Shown in pieces: positions 34,560 to 47,702 of a stretch of DNA of 64,000 nucleotides. The notes under the pieces are model-generated. The model was not told where the DNA came from. It ran no database searches and was given only the letters and a program-made list of their open reading frames with translations. Source of the DNA: Sindora glabra (taxonomy: Eukaryota > Streptophyta > Magnoliopsida > Fabales > Fabaceae); assembly GCA_020226215.1 (NCBI GenBank), contig CM035232.1, positions 15,412,316 through 15,476,315 of the forward strand, read 5' to 3'. The translations under genes and the position numbers were made by a program. Position 1 is the stretch's first letter. Each line of letters begins with the position of its first letter.

Positions 34560-37500
34560 TCAGTGTCGGTGAACTTAACAGACTCATGGTCATTGATTTC
34601 TCCTTCATTATCAGATTGTATGGGCCCCTCATCCATATAATCATCACTTATTTCGTCTTCAAGACTCTCAACATCATCGATGAAGGCGTCTTCTCCATAA
34701 GCACCAGATTTAACATTCCTATAAGTTAGAATGATTGAAGGACTATTTCTTTCATTACCTAGATCTACTAGATCGAAATCTCCAAGATCAACTATGAAGT
34801 TGATGTTAGATGAGTTACTATCCTATAGAAATAACAGGTTTTGTGCATTATCTCCATCACTGGGTAGATCCTATATGTCGCGATGCACCAAATTATGGAC
34901 AACCCTCCAATTTGGTCCATTAAGGAGATCCTCAGTGTAAAAAACTTATTTTACTTAAGTAGCAAGTATATAAGGATCATCCTTGTACCATTGTTCATTG
35001 ATAGAGATGCTTGTGATATTCTTATCAATATAAAGTTTCTTCTTTATAGGATCAGTGTCATACAACTTGCATTTAAATAAAGTCACATTGTACTTATTTA
35101 AATAAGTCAACTCAATGATTTCTTCCAGAACACCATAGAACATGTTACCATCAGTCCCTAGAACAGAAATGCCACTGATTTTCTGCTTCGCATCCCGAGT
35201 TTCGACTATAAACCGCACTCCATTCACAATACACACAGAGTATATTATAGTAATAAAACTGGGACCGGAGGCTAATAATAGTAGCTCTTCGGTGGCCTCC
35301 AAGGAATTGTTCATATGTAAATGGTACATCTAAAAAAGTAATAATTATTCTAAGAATTAAATTGAAAGATTAGTAAGAGAAATGAACAATATTTGGGATA
35401 TTGGTTTAATGAATTTGGGAAGAAAAAACCCTTACCTTCGAGAAAAATCACGAGGGGAATTTAGTTTTCTATAAGTTATCAATATTTTCAGCACCACTTC
35501 GTTCGAGTTCCAATCGATGCTCACTATAGAACATAACAATTTTAGTCTATTATAATCATATAAAGGAGAAAAACACAAATGACATTTAAGTTACTTACTG
35601 GAGATACTTTTCAATCTCAATATAATTATTCAAGATGTATCATACTACAACATCTCGATCCTCCCTATCGAAGTGAGAAATAATCTTCTTCTCCATCGGT
35701 CGACACTGGGATCGGAACACTGACAATGCCCTTCTTGTTTAACTAGGTGTTACATCTTGATTTCTATCAGGTCGGTTGAATCTAGTTTCCACTCCTTCCA
35801 AGTACATAGAGAAAAATGTTAATGCCTCATCCACAATATACCTTTCTGCAATTGAACCCTCCAATCGAGTATGATTTTGAACATAATTTTTCAATTTTTT
35901 TATATATCTCACATATGGGTACATCCATCGAAAATGAACATATCCTCCTTCCAATGCTTCGTCTAGCAAATGCATCACTAAGTGAACCATTATGTCAAAA
36001 AATACTGGAGGGTATATCCTTTCAAGCTTGCATAAAATAATGATAATGTCTTGTTTGGCTTGCAGAATATCCTTCCTGTTAAGAGTTCTAGCATATATTT
36101 GACTGAATAAGTTGCATAACTTAACAAGTGGATATGATAATTCTTTTGGCAAGAAAGCTTGAATTCCTGGTCCTAACAGTCTTTGCATAATAACATGACA
36201 ATCATGTGATTTTATCCCCTTCAACTTCAGGTCATGATTTGTGACATTCTTACAAAGACTCCCAGCAAAGCCATATGGAAAATTCACATTCTTTATATAT
36301 TGGCAAAATCGTTTCCGCTCTTCTTAGTTAAGCGTATATGCAACATGCGGCTTGAAAAGTTAACCCCTCTGCTTATATAGATGTAAGTTGGGCCTTATTT
36401 TCATGTCTGCCAGATCTTATCTTGCATTGTCTGTATCTTTTATTTTGTACTTAATTTCCAATAATGTATCTAGGATGCTATCACATACATTTTTCTCAAT
36501 ATGCATCACATCAATGTTATGTCTTAAGTTTATTATTGGCTAATACGGGAGATTAAAAAATATACTTCTCTTGCTCCAATTAAGTTCGTTGGCATCCCTC
36601 TTTTGCTTTAAACCACCAAATTGAGCATGTTTTCTAGGAAGTCTCTGTGCCACCTTTCCTAACTGTTTCATGATAATGTTACTGGTAAGAGGCTGATGAG
36701 GGGCTTTCCTCTCTGACCTCCTATTGAATTCTTTTCTATTTCTCCATGTGTGACTTTGTGAAAGCCAACGAAGATGACCAACATAAGTTATTTTTCCTCT
36801 AACTCGAATTAATGGAGTATCCAAATTACATGTAGGACATACTTTGTATCCTTGCCCGCTCAACTTGGATAGACTACTTCGAGCAGAAAAATCATTTATA
36901 GTCCATAGCAATGCTGCCCGCATGTTAAATATCGTATTTGTGTTCGCATCTTGAGTTTCAACTCCTCTCTTCCAAAGATGCCTCAACTTGTTTACGATCG
37001 ATTGTAAGAAGATATCGATATCCTTGCTTAGTGATTGTGGCCCTGGGATTAATAGGGTCAACATGAAAAAAGATTGATTCATGCATACCCATGGTGGCAA
37101 GTTATAAGTAGTCATAATCATTGGCCACATGTTGTAGGACAGGTTCCTATCACCAAAAGGATTAAATCCGTCACCCAAACTAATGTTTCGTAAGTCAGTG
37201 GAGAAATTAGGATACCTCTTATCGAACTCCTGTCAGGCTTTTCTATCAACGGGATGTCGCATTACCCCTTCCTCTTTTGATTTTCTAATGTGATGCCATA
37301 TCATATTCTTTGTAGTATGTCTCAACTCATACAAACGCTTTAATTGAGGAGATAATGGAAAATATTAAATCATTTTTTGAGGCACTTTCTTTCCTTTCAT
37401 ATTTTTTCTGCCCATCGGCTCTCCCCACAAATTGGACAATTATCTTTAGAAGCATATTTTTTCCAGAAAAGTACACAGTCATGTTTGCATATATGGATTG

Positions 37501-38143
37501 ATTCATAGCCCAATCCCAACTTGTTGAGCCATTTCCTTGCACTATAGTACGACTCGGATAATTTATTATCGTTTGGAAGTACCTCTTTTAACAACCACAG
37601 AAGAGCATCAAATAACTTATTTGTCCACTTATACAAAGCCTTCAAATGCATGAGTTTCACCAGGAAGTTCAAGGCTGAAAATGCTATACATCCTAGATAT
37701 AATTCTGTTTCTACTTGCTCGAACAGGTTATTACAATTACTATAATTTATTTCAATGTCTCCATCAGCCGCATTCTCACTCCTATACTCGTTATTGCGAA
37801 AATCGACTTCAGGTACCTCAGGGTCAATGAAATTATGTATAATATCCGCCAGCTCATCTCTATTGTTGGACATAACCTCCCAAGTTCCTCTAGAAGTTGA
37901 AACATCCGCTTCACTATGGTGTACCTAATTTATGTATAATGAATGAAATCCATTATCTATAATATGTGCCTCCAACGTTAGTAATGTTTGGAATATTAAA
38001 TTTACACACTTTTTGCATGGGCATCTTACCAAACTCCTTTCATCGGTAAAGTTTTTGGCTCTTTAAACAAATGTCACTGCACCATTTTAATACTCATCCG
38101 ACAAGCGATTTGGTAAATGTATCCAAATTTTATCAACGGACAT
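34560..38143 (-). pseudogene. CACTA transposase tnp2 (TNPD-like), broken
   Basis: Translation from ATG at 38143 (MSVDKIWIHLPNRLSDEY) shows first a transposase-associated zinc-binding region with RCPCKKC. Next, at 37873-37397, comes an N-terminal part ending in CPICGESRW. The tnp2 core follows: GDGFNPFGDRNLSYNMWP, LPPWVCMNQSFFMLTLLIPG, CPTCNLDTP, and RHNIDVMHIEKNVCDSILD. Then come a DUF4218-type block at 36287-35739 (PPVFFDIMVHL, RWMYPYVRYIKKLKNYV) and a DUF4216-type block at 35329-34955 (FKCKLYDTD, YKDDPYILAT). Stops include TGA at 37233-37235, TAA at 36417-36419, and TAA at 34955-34957 and 34946-34948. In intact relatives this protein cuts and joins the element ends. Here it is a relic. Confidence 0.92.
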
Positions 38144-40419
38144 TGTATCACTAAACAGGAAGAAAATTGCTTTAGGTGAAATAAAGTGTGGTGATTAATA
38201 TTTGACGGTCACCTTAAATACATCACATTACTCTAATTTTGAAGGGTAGGATCCTATCCCATTCAAGATATTTCTATAGTTATTATTTTCTTCAATTTAT
38301 CCACGCTCATCATTTGCTTCGTACAGAAATTTCGATAGCATCTCCCCATGGTTCTCCAAGTGCCTACACTATACGCATGTATAGTTTATACCCAGAAAAC
38401 AGTTAGGATGCTAAGATATTCCCATAATATCAAATAAGAGCCAAATAAATTATTAATAACAACTACAGGATAATATACCAACTGTCCAACTTTTCAGGAC
38501 AATTCAAGGGTTGGTTGATGTTTAGAGAACAACCAACCTTTGAACAAGTTTAATCTTATAATTTAAATATAAATACAGTTCTATTTAAAATTATTGTAAA
38601 AATATATTTACAATAATTAAAAATAATGATACAATAATTTATGAGCATCATTATTTAAGTGTCAGTACTGTTATTTAAGTAATTTATTATGTGGATTATT
38701 AATTTTTTTAAATATCTATAACAACTATTATGTTTCACAATAAGCTTATAGGAATTTAAACATATAACCTACTCTACTATATTTATAAGGTGCATAATTC
38801 AGCTTCTTTATAGAGAGGTGTATTTTATGGATACTAATAAATTATCAGGCATAGGAACTTTTTAAATTTCTATTATGGTATGATCATTTTAATTATTTTA
38901 CTAGGAAGTCTTTTCATAAGAATTATTATATATTTTTTTATACAACTCCAATATGTCACATGTTATTATAACTAAATAATAATATTTATCATTATAACAT
39001 TAAAAAAAAGGAAGAGGATGCTATCGCAAAATAGGGAACCATTGTTTGTCAATATTTCTTTTAATCTAATTCTAAATAAATTAAATAATTTTCATCATTT
39101 ATATAATTTTCAAATTATATTTTAACTTTAGCTATTAGAATTATGTAGATTGGGCTTAAAAAATATTTCACCTTACATTTTTTTTAGTTTCATAAGTTAT
39201 TCATTAATATAATGTTATTGTAACTTTAGTTATTAGAATTCTGTACATAACATATATTTTCTATACAAATTAAGAAATGTTTCATAATTTTTAAAAATTT
39301 ACATTTCCTTTTTTTGAAAATTAATTTTTAATCTAGTTAAAAATTCAAGATACATAGCAGTTAAAATTGTAAATAAAAAAAATTAATTAGTTAATGATAA
39401 AATTAACATTGAAAATAATAAAATATAATTCAAAAATTATATAAACTATATTTATTTTGGTTGTGTTTAGGGTTTACCTTTAAAAAATAATTTTAACAAA
39501 TAAATTTTGAAAATTAATCAATTATAAATTTTATAATTTTAAAAGAAAAAAGTAAATTTAGTTTTAGCCAAGAAGGGGGTGATTTTCATGCGAACTTCCT
39601 AAATTTTTAAATTTTTTGTTTCTATATAATGTAGATAGTATAATTTAGATTATTAAGGTTTAATTTTCATGTGGTCTCAAGTTTAATTGAATTTTTCTTA
39701 TTATATGATATAAATAGTATAATTTAAATTGTTAAATTTAAATCTCAATTAAAAAAGAGATTATATTATTATAATCTTTAATTTTCTAAGCTATATTTAC
39801 ATACTTATTCTAGTTTTCTATCTTACATTATTTCAACGAATCTAATCATTTTGAAAGTTCCTAAATTGCATCATAAATTTTAGATTTTATGGATAAAATA
39901 TTATAACTACTTTATCTTACATTAGTCTAACTGAATAATCTACACATATATTATATACTATAAATTTTTAATTTAAGGGATACATAATAATAACAAAATT
40001 TATATTTACAAATTTTATGCTAAGTTAAATTTACATAAATAAATTTAAAATTTACAATATGCAAAACTAAATAATACAGAGTTTCATATTAAATTAAATA
40101 TACTATTAAGTCTATTAATTCATTGTAAATAATTTTAGTAAATTAAATATAATATTTTACAATTAAAATATTATAAATTTTAGTTCACGTACCCAATAGC
40201 AAAAATCTATTGATTAACTCTGAATACTCTCTACGAACAAAGATAAATACTAATAATAACTAACAAATTAAAATATGCAATATACAAAATTAATATACAT
40301 CAACATATATAAAACATAAATATACTAAAATAGAAAAAATTATAAGAGAAAGAGAAAGTTAGGAAACTTATCTTAGATCCAGATTCTACAAGCGTGCAAA
40401 TGAGGAGGGAAGGAGGCGT
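38144..40419. other. AT-rich 5' region of the CACTA element
   Basis: Non-coding, very AT-rich sequence between the right repeat array and the tnp2 start. It would hold the promoter and any leader intron of the transposase. One clear hairpin is present (listed separately); no gene is seen. Confidence 0.55.
38509..38538. repeat. hairpin inside the CACTA element
   Basis: Nine-base arms GGTTGGTTG and CAACCAACC enclose a 12-nt loop. Located upstream of tnp2; function unknown. Confidence 0.8.
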
Positions 40420-41110
40420 CGAGGTTTATATAGGCGGACCTTTCACCGATGATAAAAAATTTCCAATCGTTGGTGAAGGATTGTCGCTGAAAGGTCACCC
40501 TTCAACGACGACAAAGTCGTTGCTGAAAGCTTTTTTTTTTATCAAACAGGCTTTCAGCGATGACTATAATCGTTGCTAAAAGGTTGACCTTTCAACGATG
40601 ACATTTGTCGTCGCTGAAGCCCTGTCTCAAAAATCAAGCAAGGCCTTCAACGATAACTATAGTCATCGCTGAAAGGTTAACCCTTCAACGACGACAAATG
40701 TCGTCGCTATAGGTTATCCTCGAAACTTGAGGCAAACCTTCAGCGATGACATTTATCATCGTTGAAGGCTGGGCCTTTTAGCGATGAATGTGTTATCGCT
40801 GAAGGCCTGGCCAAATTTCGAGGATGGATCTTCAGCAATGACATTTTGTCATCGTTGAACGCTGGCCTTTTAGCGATGACATAGTCGTCGCTAAAGGCCT
40901 AGCCAAGTTCAGAAGTTGGCTCTTCAGCAATGACAAATGTCATCACTAAAGGCTAAATTTTTTCATCGAATTTTTTTTAAGCATCGCTAAAGCCTAACTC
41001 CTTCCCGCCTCAATTTTTTGATTCCCTCTAAAAAGCCATTTCGCTTTTACCAATTACATTGTCATCGAAAATACTTTTAGCGATGACTAAATTTTTGTCA
41101 TCACTAAAAA
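40420..41110. repeat. right subterminal repeat array of the CACTA element
   Basis: The same motif family as the left array (CTTTCAGCGATGACT, TTCAACGACGACAAATGTCG, GTCATCGCTGAAAGG), in both orientations. Copies alternate with short unique pieces such as GGCCTGGCCAA. CG-to-CA or CG-to-TG variants are frequent. Confidence 0.9.
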
Positions 41111-41142
41111 CATCATCGTTATTGCTTCTTATTCTTATAGTG

Positions 41143-43924
41143 TAGTTATGCATGACAAAAGTTAAAAATAACAATAGTATGATCACAATTAATGTAGCAG
41201 CCAATGCTATCCAAACATATAATAAATGAGGATTCATAATCCATTTTTGAAAGAAGGAGCAGAATATTTCCCGTTGGTCTAATCCTAACCACGGGTAACT
41301 TTCATGCTACCATGGATTACAAATTATTACACATGATAAAATTACAACTTGGAATATAACCACCAAAGCATACAATTTCCACGTCACTATGTCTTTTTTT
41401 TATTTTCATAAGTTCTCTGTTTGATGTGAAAGAAGGCACAATGGCCTAAAACAGAAATAGAGGAAGTTGAGAGACTAAAGATAGGAAAAGAAATCGAGTA
41501 CTGTAAACTTATATAAGGTAAAGAAATAGTGATGAGAAACTAGCAAATAGATCAAATGATAAAAGTCAACAACATATAAGGAAATGTTGAGGAAAGAGCC
41601 AAATGAGAAGATGTATAAAAAGAATTCGAATAAAGATAAAAGTGAGGAAATTCCGTGGTAAGAAAAGGAGGAAGGAGAGTGGGTGGTAGAGATTATGGAG
41701 ATAAAGGAATAAAGTAGAATGGAAAGGAAGAATCTCAAAAGAAAAGCATCTAGTGCTCTCGGCACACATTAAGAAAATACTTCATGACCACCCACTTACA
41801 ATTAGGAATCTTAAGATATTAATATCAAGTTCAATAAATAATCCTTTAACTTGACCTCATCTAGATATACAAATCATTTACAATCACATTCATACATCAT
41901 TCAATCAGTCAACTAATTTCATAATTAACTACCATTAATCATACTTATATGTGCTCAGCGACAAATTCAACTACAATTATTAAAGAAAACATAAAGTTAT
42001 AATCATATACACATTAAACATTATTACAACATTGATTCTCACACAACCCTTCTTAGGTATTCATCCATTATTCACATAATTGCCAAAGTTCAATCACAAC
42101 TAACCAAGCTCACTTCTATCACATCATATCAAACAAAATCATCCAAGGTCAACCACACTCCATCATGTTACATCAAACAAGATCATCCAAAATTAACCAA
42201 GCATCAAATATCAAAACACAATGCACAATAATATAGAAAATGGCTTATATTAATGATTTTTAATAAAAATTCACCATATGGATCGAGCTTCTAACCACTT
42301 GGACTAATCATCGTTAGTTATATAATATCTAAAAATATTAAAAATGTAGCATAATATTATCAAATAAAAATTTTAAAAAATATGAAATCAAAATATGAGT
42401 GTAAATGTAAAAGAATTTTTAAATTTTATTTTATAAAATAAGATATATGAGAAAGATGTGAGAGAGAAAAAGTTTATAATGAATTTTTTAATCTTAATGA
42501 TTTAGGATTTATATTAATACTATTATATTAGCCTTCATCCTTTCCCCTAACAAGTGAATGGCTTTAAATGAAACTTGATGTACAAAAGAAGACTTTCAAA
42601 TAAGTTATACAATTCATTTGAAATTCCTAAATATTATATAAGTTATGATTCTATAGTTTATCTTATATTATCTTATTGGGCCTTTTATAGTGTGCTAAAC
42701 AAGATCTAAGCTAATATAGTTCACATATACAATCGCATATTAAATGTAATCATTATCAATGTCTCATTATCTTTTCCTTGTGCAAGCTCCCTTCAGTAGT
42801 AGATGTTTTATTCTTCTTATTGATCTTTTACTTTTTTTTAAGACAACTTCCTCCCACTACTTCTTAGGGTTAGCAAAAAGGTCATCAAGTATCCATTCAA
42901 ATTTATTTGGTGCCTTTCCTTATTCTACACATCATGTCCATGTAATTTATAAGTAAAATTTTTCTTTAACACGTATGTAAGGTTAGGCTTCCACTTATAT
43001 GTGGCTTGCAAACATTCAACAATTAATGTCAAATGAGTATAAATAGCCAAATAAAAGCATAAATGCAAAGTTAACAATTAAGAATCTATATTTACCTGTC
43101 AATCATTAAACCACAGTCTTAAGACCCTGGGAGCAACTACTATAGATAAGGCTCGATTTTATGAATTAAACCTAGATCACCTTTGTTATGTCTTATAAGA
43201 CTACAAATAAATATAGTAGTTAACCTGCAACCAAATACCCTAGTAACACGTAATGATCGCAAAAATTATTAATATATCAACAATACTCATATTATTAATG
43301 TTAATTAAATAATACTTATAGGTTAACCTTTAGATGTACCTAAACCCTACTATCAATTAAGTTTTTACCTAAGGAAATGTTAACAACCTCCTTGGATAAG
43401 TCATCAATATCAAAGCCCTCTACTAGGTAGGCTATTCTTAACTAGGTTCTTATATAGGCCCTAAAGCATAAGATTACAAGGCTTAAGACTCTTATATAAG
43501 TGATTAAGGTGTGGCTTACTAACCAATTTGTGATCTTGATCTAATAAAGGTGGATGAAGTAGCAGTTGGTGCAATGCTCTGGGTTGTAAAAGATAATGTT
43601 GTCATCTTACCACCACAACAAATAAGCATGCAATCAGCCTTTGCAGGAGCTTTACCTCCATAAAATAAAGATATAGTAATCTAGAGCAAATGAAAAAAAA
43701 AATTAGGGAGTACCAATCTCACATATTGACCAAAGGATATTGGATATAAATGTTCATTGATTTCATTATTTTGTTATAATCTTTAAAATTACTAAAATTA
43801 AGAATTTATAATATCAGTAGAAATGTTAAAGATTATAAAGGATTAGACAAAAAGGAACTATAAGTCGTTTAGGTTTAAGGGATGAGTATGATATACTACA
43901 TTTGGTTATTTAAGAAAAATTATC

Positions 43925-43929
<5 letters not shown>
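41143..43929. other. probable remainder of the gypsy-like element; unassigned
   Basis: If the CACTA element inserted into the gypsy-like element, this is its other side, read on the minus strand. A short minus-strand ORF at 41237 has a hydrophobic stretch (ALAATLIVIILLLFLTFV) but no family match I can name. A pair of roughly 48-bp repeats lies at 42101-42193 (CAAACAARATCATCCAA wording). No pol domains are visible. Confidence 0.4.

Positions 43930-43989
<60 letters not shown>
43930..43989. repeat. (TA)n microsatellite
   Basis: About 30 uninterrupted TA units. Confidence 0.97.
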
Positions 43990-43990
<1 letters not shown>

Positions 43991-44467
43991 GTTAGTTATT
44001 TAATATACAATTAACATTTAATGTTGTAATATACAATATATTTCTAAAAAGGAGCTTCCAACAGAAGTAACAATGATTTTTTTACATATAACAATTAACA
44101 TTATTATGTATTTTTCATGTCAATGGTAAAACTAACATGAAATCACTTGATATATAATGATGCTTGTATAAATGCTAGTACCAAGCTAACATCAAATACG
44201 CTAAATAACCAATGTTTATTGGCAATTTTGTAGTAATGTGTATGTTTTCTAGCACTTCAATTGAGAGATCCAAACGTGTCTCATCTAAGATTAGTTCACA
44301 CAATTGGCCTCTACTTCACACTTCTTTATGCTAGTAATGATGCATATTAATTATTTTAGAGAAAAAAAAAGAAAAGATGGCAACTTCTGTGATTAACTTA
44401 ACATATCCATACACATGTATTGACGGTTGATGATTATAATTTTTGCAGTCATTATTGTTTATGTTAT

Positions 44468-45809
44468 TGTTAGGATTCTCTATAACTCTTATAGATTTCC
44501 ATTTGTAGTTATCTCATTACTTATCTACAAAGAAGGTTCTTAATAGAATTTGAATAGAACTTTTAGGAATTCTACACAAAATAAATAACAATTTAAAAAA
44601 TTATCCAATAAATAAATAATTTAATTATAAAATATTTCTTAAGGAAATAAATCAATAAATAAACTTTTTATTTATATTTATTTCTTTTCTACCATTAACT
44701 ATCTTATAGTTAAATTTTCATTACTAATTATCTTATAATTAGATTAATTCTCTTTAAATAAATGAATGTAGCTATATTTCATTTTATGTATGTAACCCCT
44801 CAAATTCACTTTTAAATTAGTAATAAGTCATGATTAAATTAAATCTTTTTAATTTAATATTTATAATTAATTTTATTAATTCTAAATCAAAAAATTCATG
44901 ATAATTAATGTCTGGCAACATGTCATGAACTAGTTAACATGAATTATAGATATGAACATTTTTAGTTACAATTACCATGTAATACAATCCTTTCGTCATA
45001 CAGTGTCCCGATTGAACTTAAGGCATGGTATGTTTGTCAAAACCCTAGTCATTTAACTACTATATATCCAATCCAAAATTCATGGATAATCATGTAAAAC
45101 TTAAAAAAATCTTTTTTTTTATTTCACCTTACCTTGACCAAGAATTTGGAAGTTATAATTTATAAGATAACATAGGATATTCTTTTCTCTTTGTGAGAAG
45201 TGATAAATTTCTTATTAGCATTCACAAATCTTCATGGATGCTAAAATTATATCCAATAGATGTCCTTTAAATGACTTTCAGGAATTAGTAAAATATTAAA
45301 GTATAACTTAATAAATATAAAATTATCATAATGTCTTAAGTTAAAGGATTAATTTTACACCACTGCAATATAAGAATTCCAATTCAATTTATCCATAAAG
45401 AAATTCTTAAATGTGTCAGGTTAGTGAGTTCCTTCATCTAATGAGCACCTACATATATGTACTAATATTACCACACCGATGTCTATGAAACAAGACATCC
45501 TCTCACTTGAGCATACATCATGTATACTACTGGTCTATTCGATTCATTAGTATATATTCCCAATAACTTTATGACTAAAAGCATTTTAAGATCTAAACTT
45601 ATAAGGACTATGTTTCGTGATTGTCACATATGCATGATCTTATTCTATAAGTCATCTTAATCTTTGAACTTTATCAAACGTAAATAATAATTAAATGATT
45701 GATAAAGAAAAATAAATTTCCTTTTATTAAAAATTAGTCAAATGAAAAGGTTTACAATAAATATCGGACTATATCATATATAATTAACTTATATGACACA
45801 ATTCTAATA
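44468..45809 (+). mobile_element. Ty1/copia-like LTR, possibly solo
   Basis: The start TGTTAGGATTCTC and the end ATTCTAATA form near-complementary TGTTAG / CTAATA ends over about 1.34 kb. The section CACACCGATGTCTATGAAACAAGACATCCTCTCACTTGAG is like wording in plant copia LTR regions. No primer-binding site or coding region is next to it, and no convincing 5-bp target duplication was found, so the boundaries are provisional. Confidence 0.45.
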
Positions 45810-47702
45810 ATAGTTCATGCAATGCATGAATTTAATTAATTTTGTTTACTAGTAATTTATATAATATGAAATTATATTTTAAATTGAAAGGTATTCAATC
45901 AAATAAAAAATTTATTTTCATATTTTACATATTCGATAACTATTTATGTAATTTTGATTTCAAATTATAAGGTATTTAACCAAATGCAGAGCTGCTCTTT
46001 GATTTTTAATTTATCTATGTAGATAATTAAAGATAGGTATCAACTAAGAAGTATATATATTAAACAATTTTCAAGTACATCATGGAGAACAACATAAATT
46101 TAGATCTTGGAGGACACTAAATGCGTAAAGTTCCATCATTAATTAAGCATATATCATCAAATTGTGTAGTTAGTTTTGATAATATTAGGGATGTTGGTAA
46201 GTGTGAATTCCTTACCCTTCACCTAAAGTAAGTTAGTTTAGAATAAAAGTAAGGCATGTGATGTTAGTGATGCATATTGTGATTCTACCACATAAGTGAA
46301 GTGAATTTAAAATAGTGTGCAAAATCATGAGTTGCAGTTTCATATAAACTACATTGGAACTAAACCAACTAATGATCAAAATTTTAGCTTGAAAAATCAT
46401 GTGGCACATCACAATACATAATTCACTAAAATCTAGTGCAATCATTCAAATGTTCTAACTAAACTAAAATTGCACTGTTATTATATATAAAATGAAAGTA
46501 TCTATAAAGCAATGAACATAGTTTTAATCTCAAAAAGAAAAGTTCTAGAGTCGGAACTATTGTTACTAAAAACCTTAAGTATAGGTAAAATCATATAACA
46601 TAAAATGCATTGCTAAAAAATTTGGTTCTAGAATGGAATCAATGTGATAAAAAACTGCAATTAACTAAAAAGAAAATAATGGAGAGAATAATAACTCACA
46701 AAAATAAGAATATTTGACAACAATAGAAATTCATACTAAAACCAGGAAGGATTTCGTAAATAGATCAAAAATTGAATTGACAAATCATATAAATTCATAC
46801 ACCTGCCTATAGATATGTGGAGAAGAGAAAGTGGAATCGTGAGAGAAAGAAGTTCCAAGCATAGGGGAAAGGAGAAGAGATAAAATTCAAAACGGAAATG
46901 AAAACATGTCTATAAAAAAGGGAGTAACTTTTGGATTGATTAAGGTCGAAGAGAAATGGAAAAGAAGTCAGAAGAATATGTAAGAATTTAAAATTAGAAA
47001 TTTGGATAAATAGAGATTCATAATATCACTGTAAAAAATAACTGATTCAATGAGATCAAAGTAAAAATAAAAAATAAAAATAAAAAATTATGGAATTGAA
47101 ATGAAATTAAATGGAAAATTACAGAAATATAAAAATGTGATTAAAACACTGCCGCAAGGAGAAATTACTAAAGGAATCAACGCAATTTAGATGCAGAGAA
47201 GCTCAAAATAGAAAAAGGAGCCTCTAAGGTCAAGAATCTTGGAATGGGAAGCATTAATTTTCTTGAAGTATAGGAATTTTTTTTTTTTTGTAATTCTGAA
47301 ACAAAAATTAAAGAAACACATAATTGATTTAGCACTGTATGAGCAAGTGAGAATCACCGCTGCTGCTAAGGAAAGAAATTCCCAAGCTTGTATAATATTG
47401 GAGAGATTATAAGTACTGTATATATGCCAGATCGTTTTATTAAAAGACTATACATCTATAGTTATATTTTACTATCATTTTCAGATAGTATGCATTGTAA
47501 AATTGTAAATGACCAAGATACAACCCCCCCCCCCCCGGGAAAAAAAAAACAAAAACAAAAACAAGAACATCAACGTTATCACCTTTAAAAAAAGGTTGTG
47601 AAATTGGCCTTTGCCACACAAAGCAGATATTTAGTCAAAGATACTTTTATAAGATCATGTATGACGATCCCTGCTAATTTGTGCGGACAATGAAGTTTGG
47701 TG
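45810..47702. other. intergenic DNA
   Basis: No gene is supported. Contains a homopolymer tract at 47524 (listed separately). The 46.2-46.45 kb minus-strand ORF of about 70 codons has no recognisable motif. Confidence 0.5.
47524..47549. repeat. C13-GGG-A10 homopolymer tract
   Basis: Thirteen C at 47524-47536, then GGG, then a run of A followed by CAAAAACAAAAAC repeats. The only long C run in the window. Confidence 0.9.

Larger units (their letters stand above)
31759..41142 (-). mobile_element. CACTA (En/Spm-type) DNA transposon, decayed, about 9.4 kb
   Basis: The left end reads CACTACAACAAAAAAGACC and the right end, in reverse complement, CACTATAAGAATAAGAAGC. These are imperfect terminal inverted repeats of CACTA type. 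The flanking triplets are AAG and TAG, agreeing at two of three bases as a probable 3-bp target duplication. Dense subterminal repeat arrays lie inside each end. Two minus-strand gene remnants fill the middle in the usual order, tnp2/TNPD-like then PTTA/TNPA-like. Both hold multiple stops, so the element can no longer encode its own transposition functions. Confidence 0.92.

Noticed and set aside
41028..41237. Hydrophobic 69-codon ORF as a membrane protein gene
   Set aside because: Its C-terminal half is CACTA subterminal sequence. Only about 30 codons are outside the element, with no family match.
41475..41769. Two overlapping minus-strand ORFs (96 and 67 codons), rich in Phe and Leu
   Set aside because: They follow from a purine-rich plus strand; overlapping frames look equally hydrophobic, which is a composition effect.
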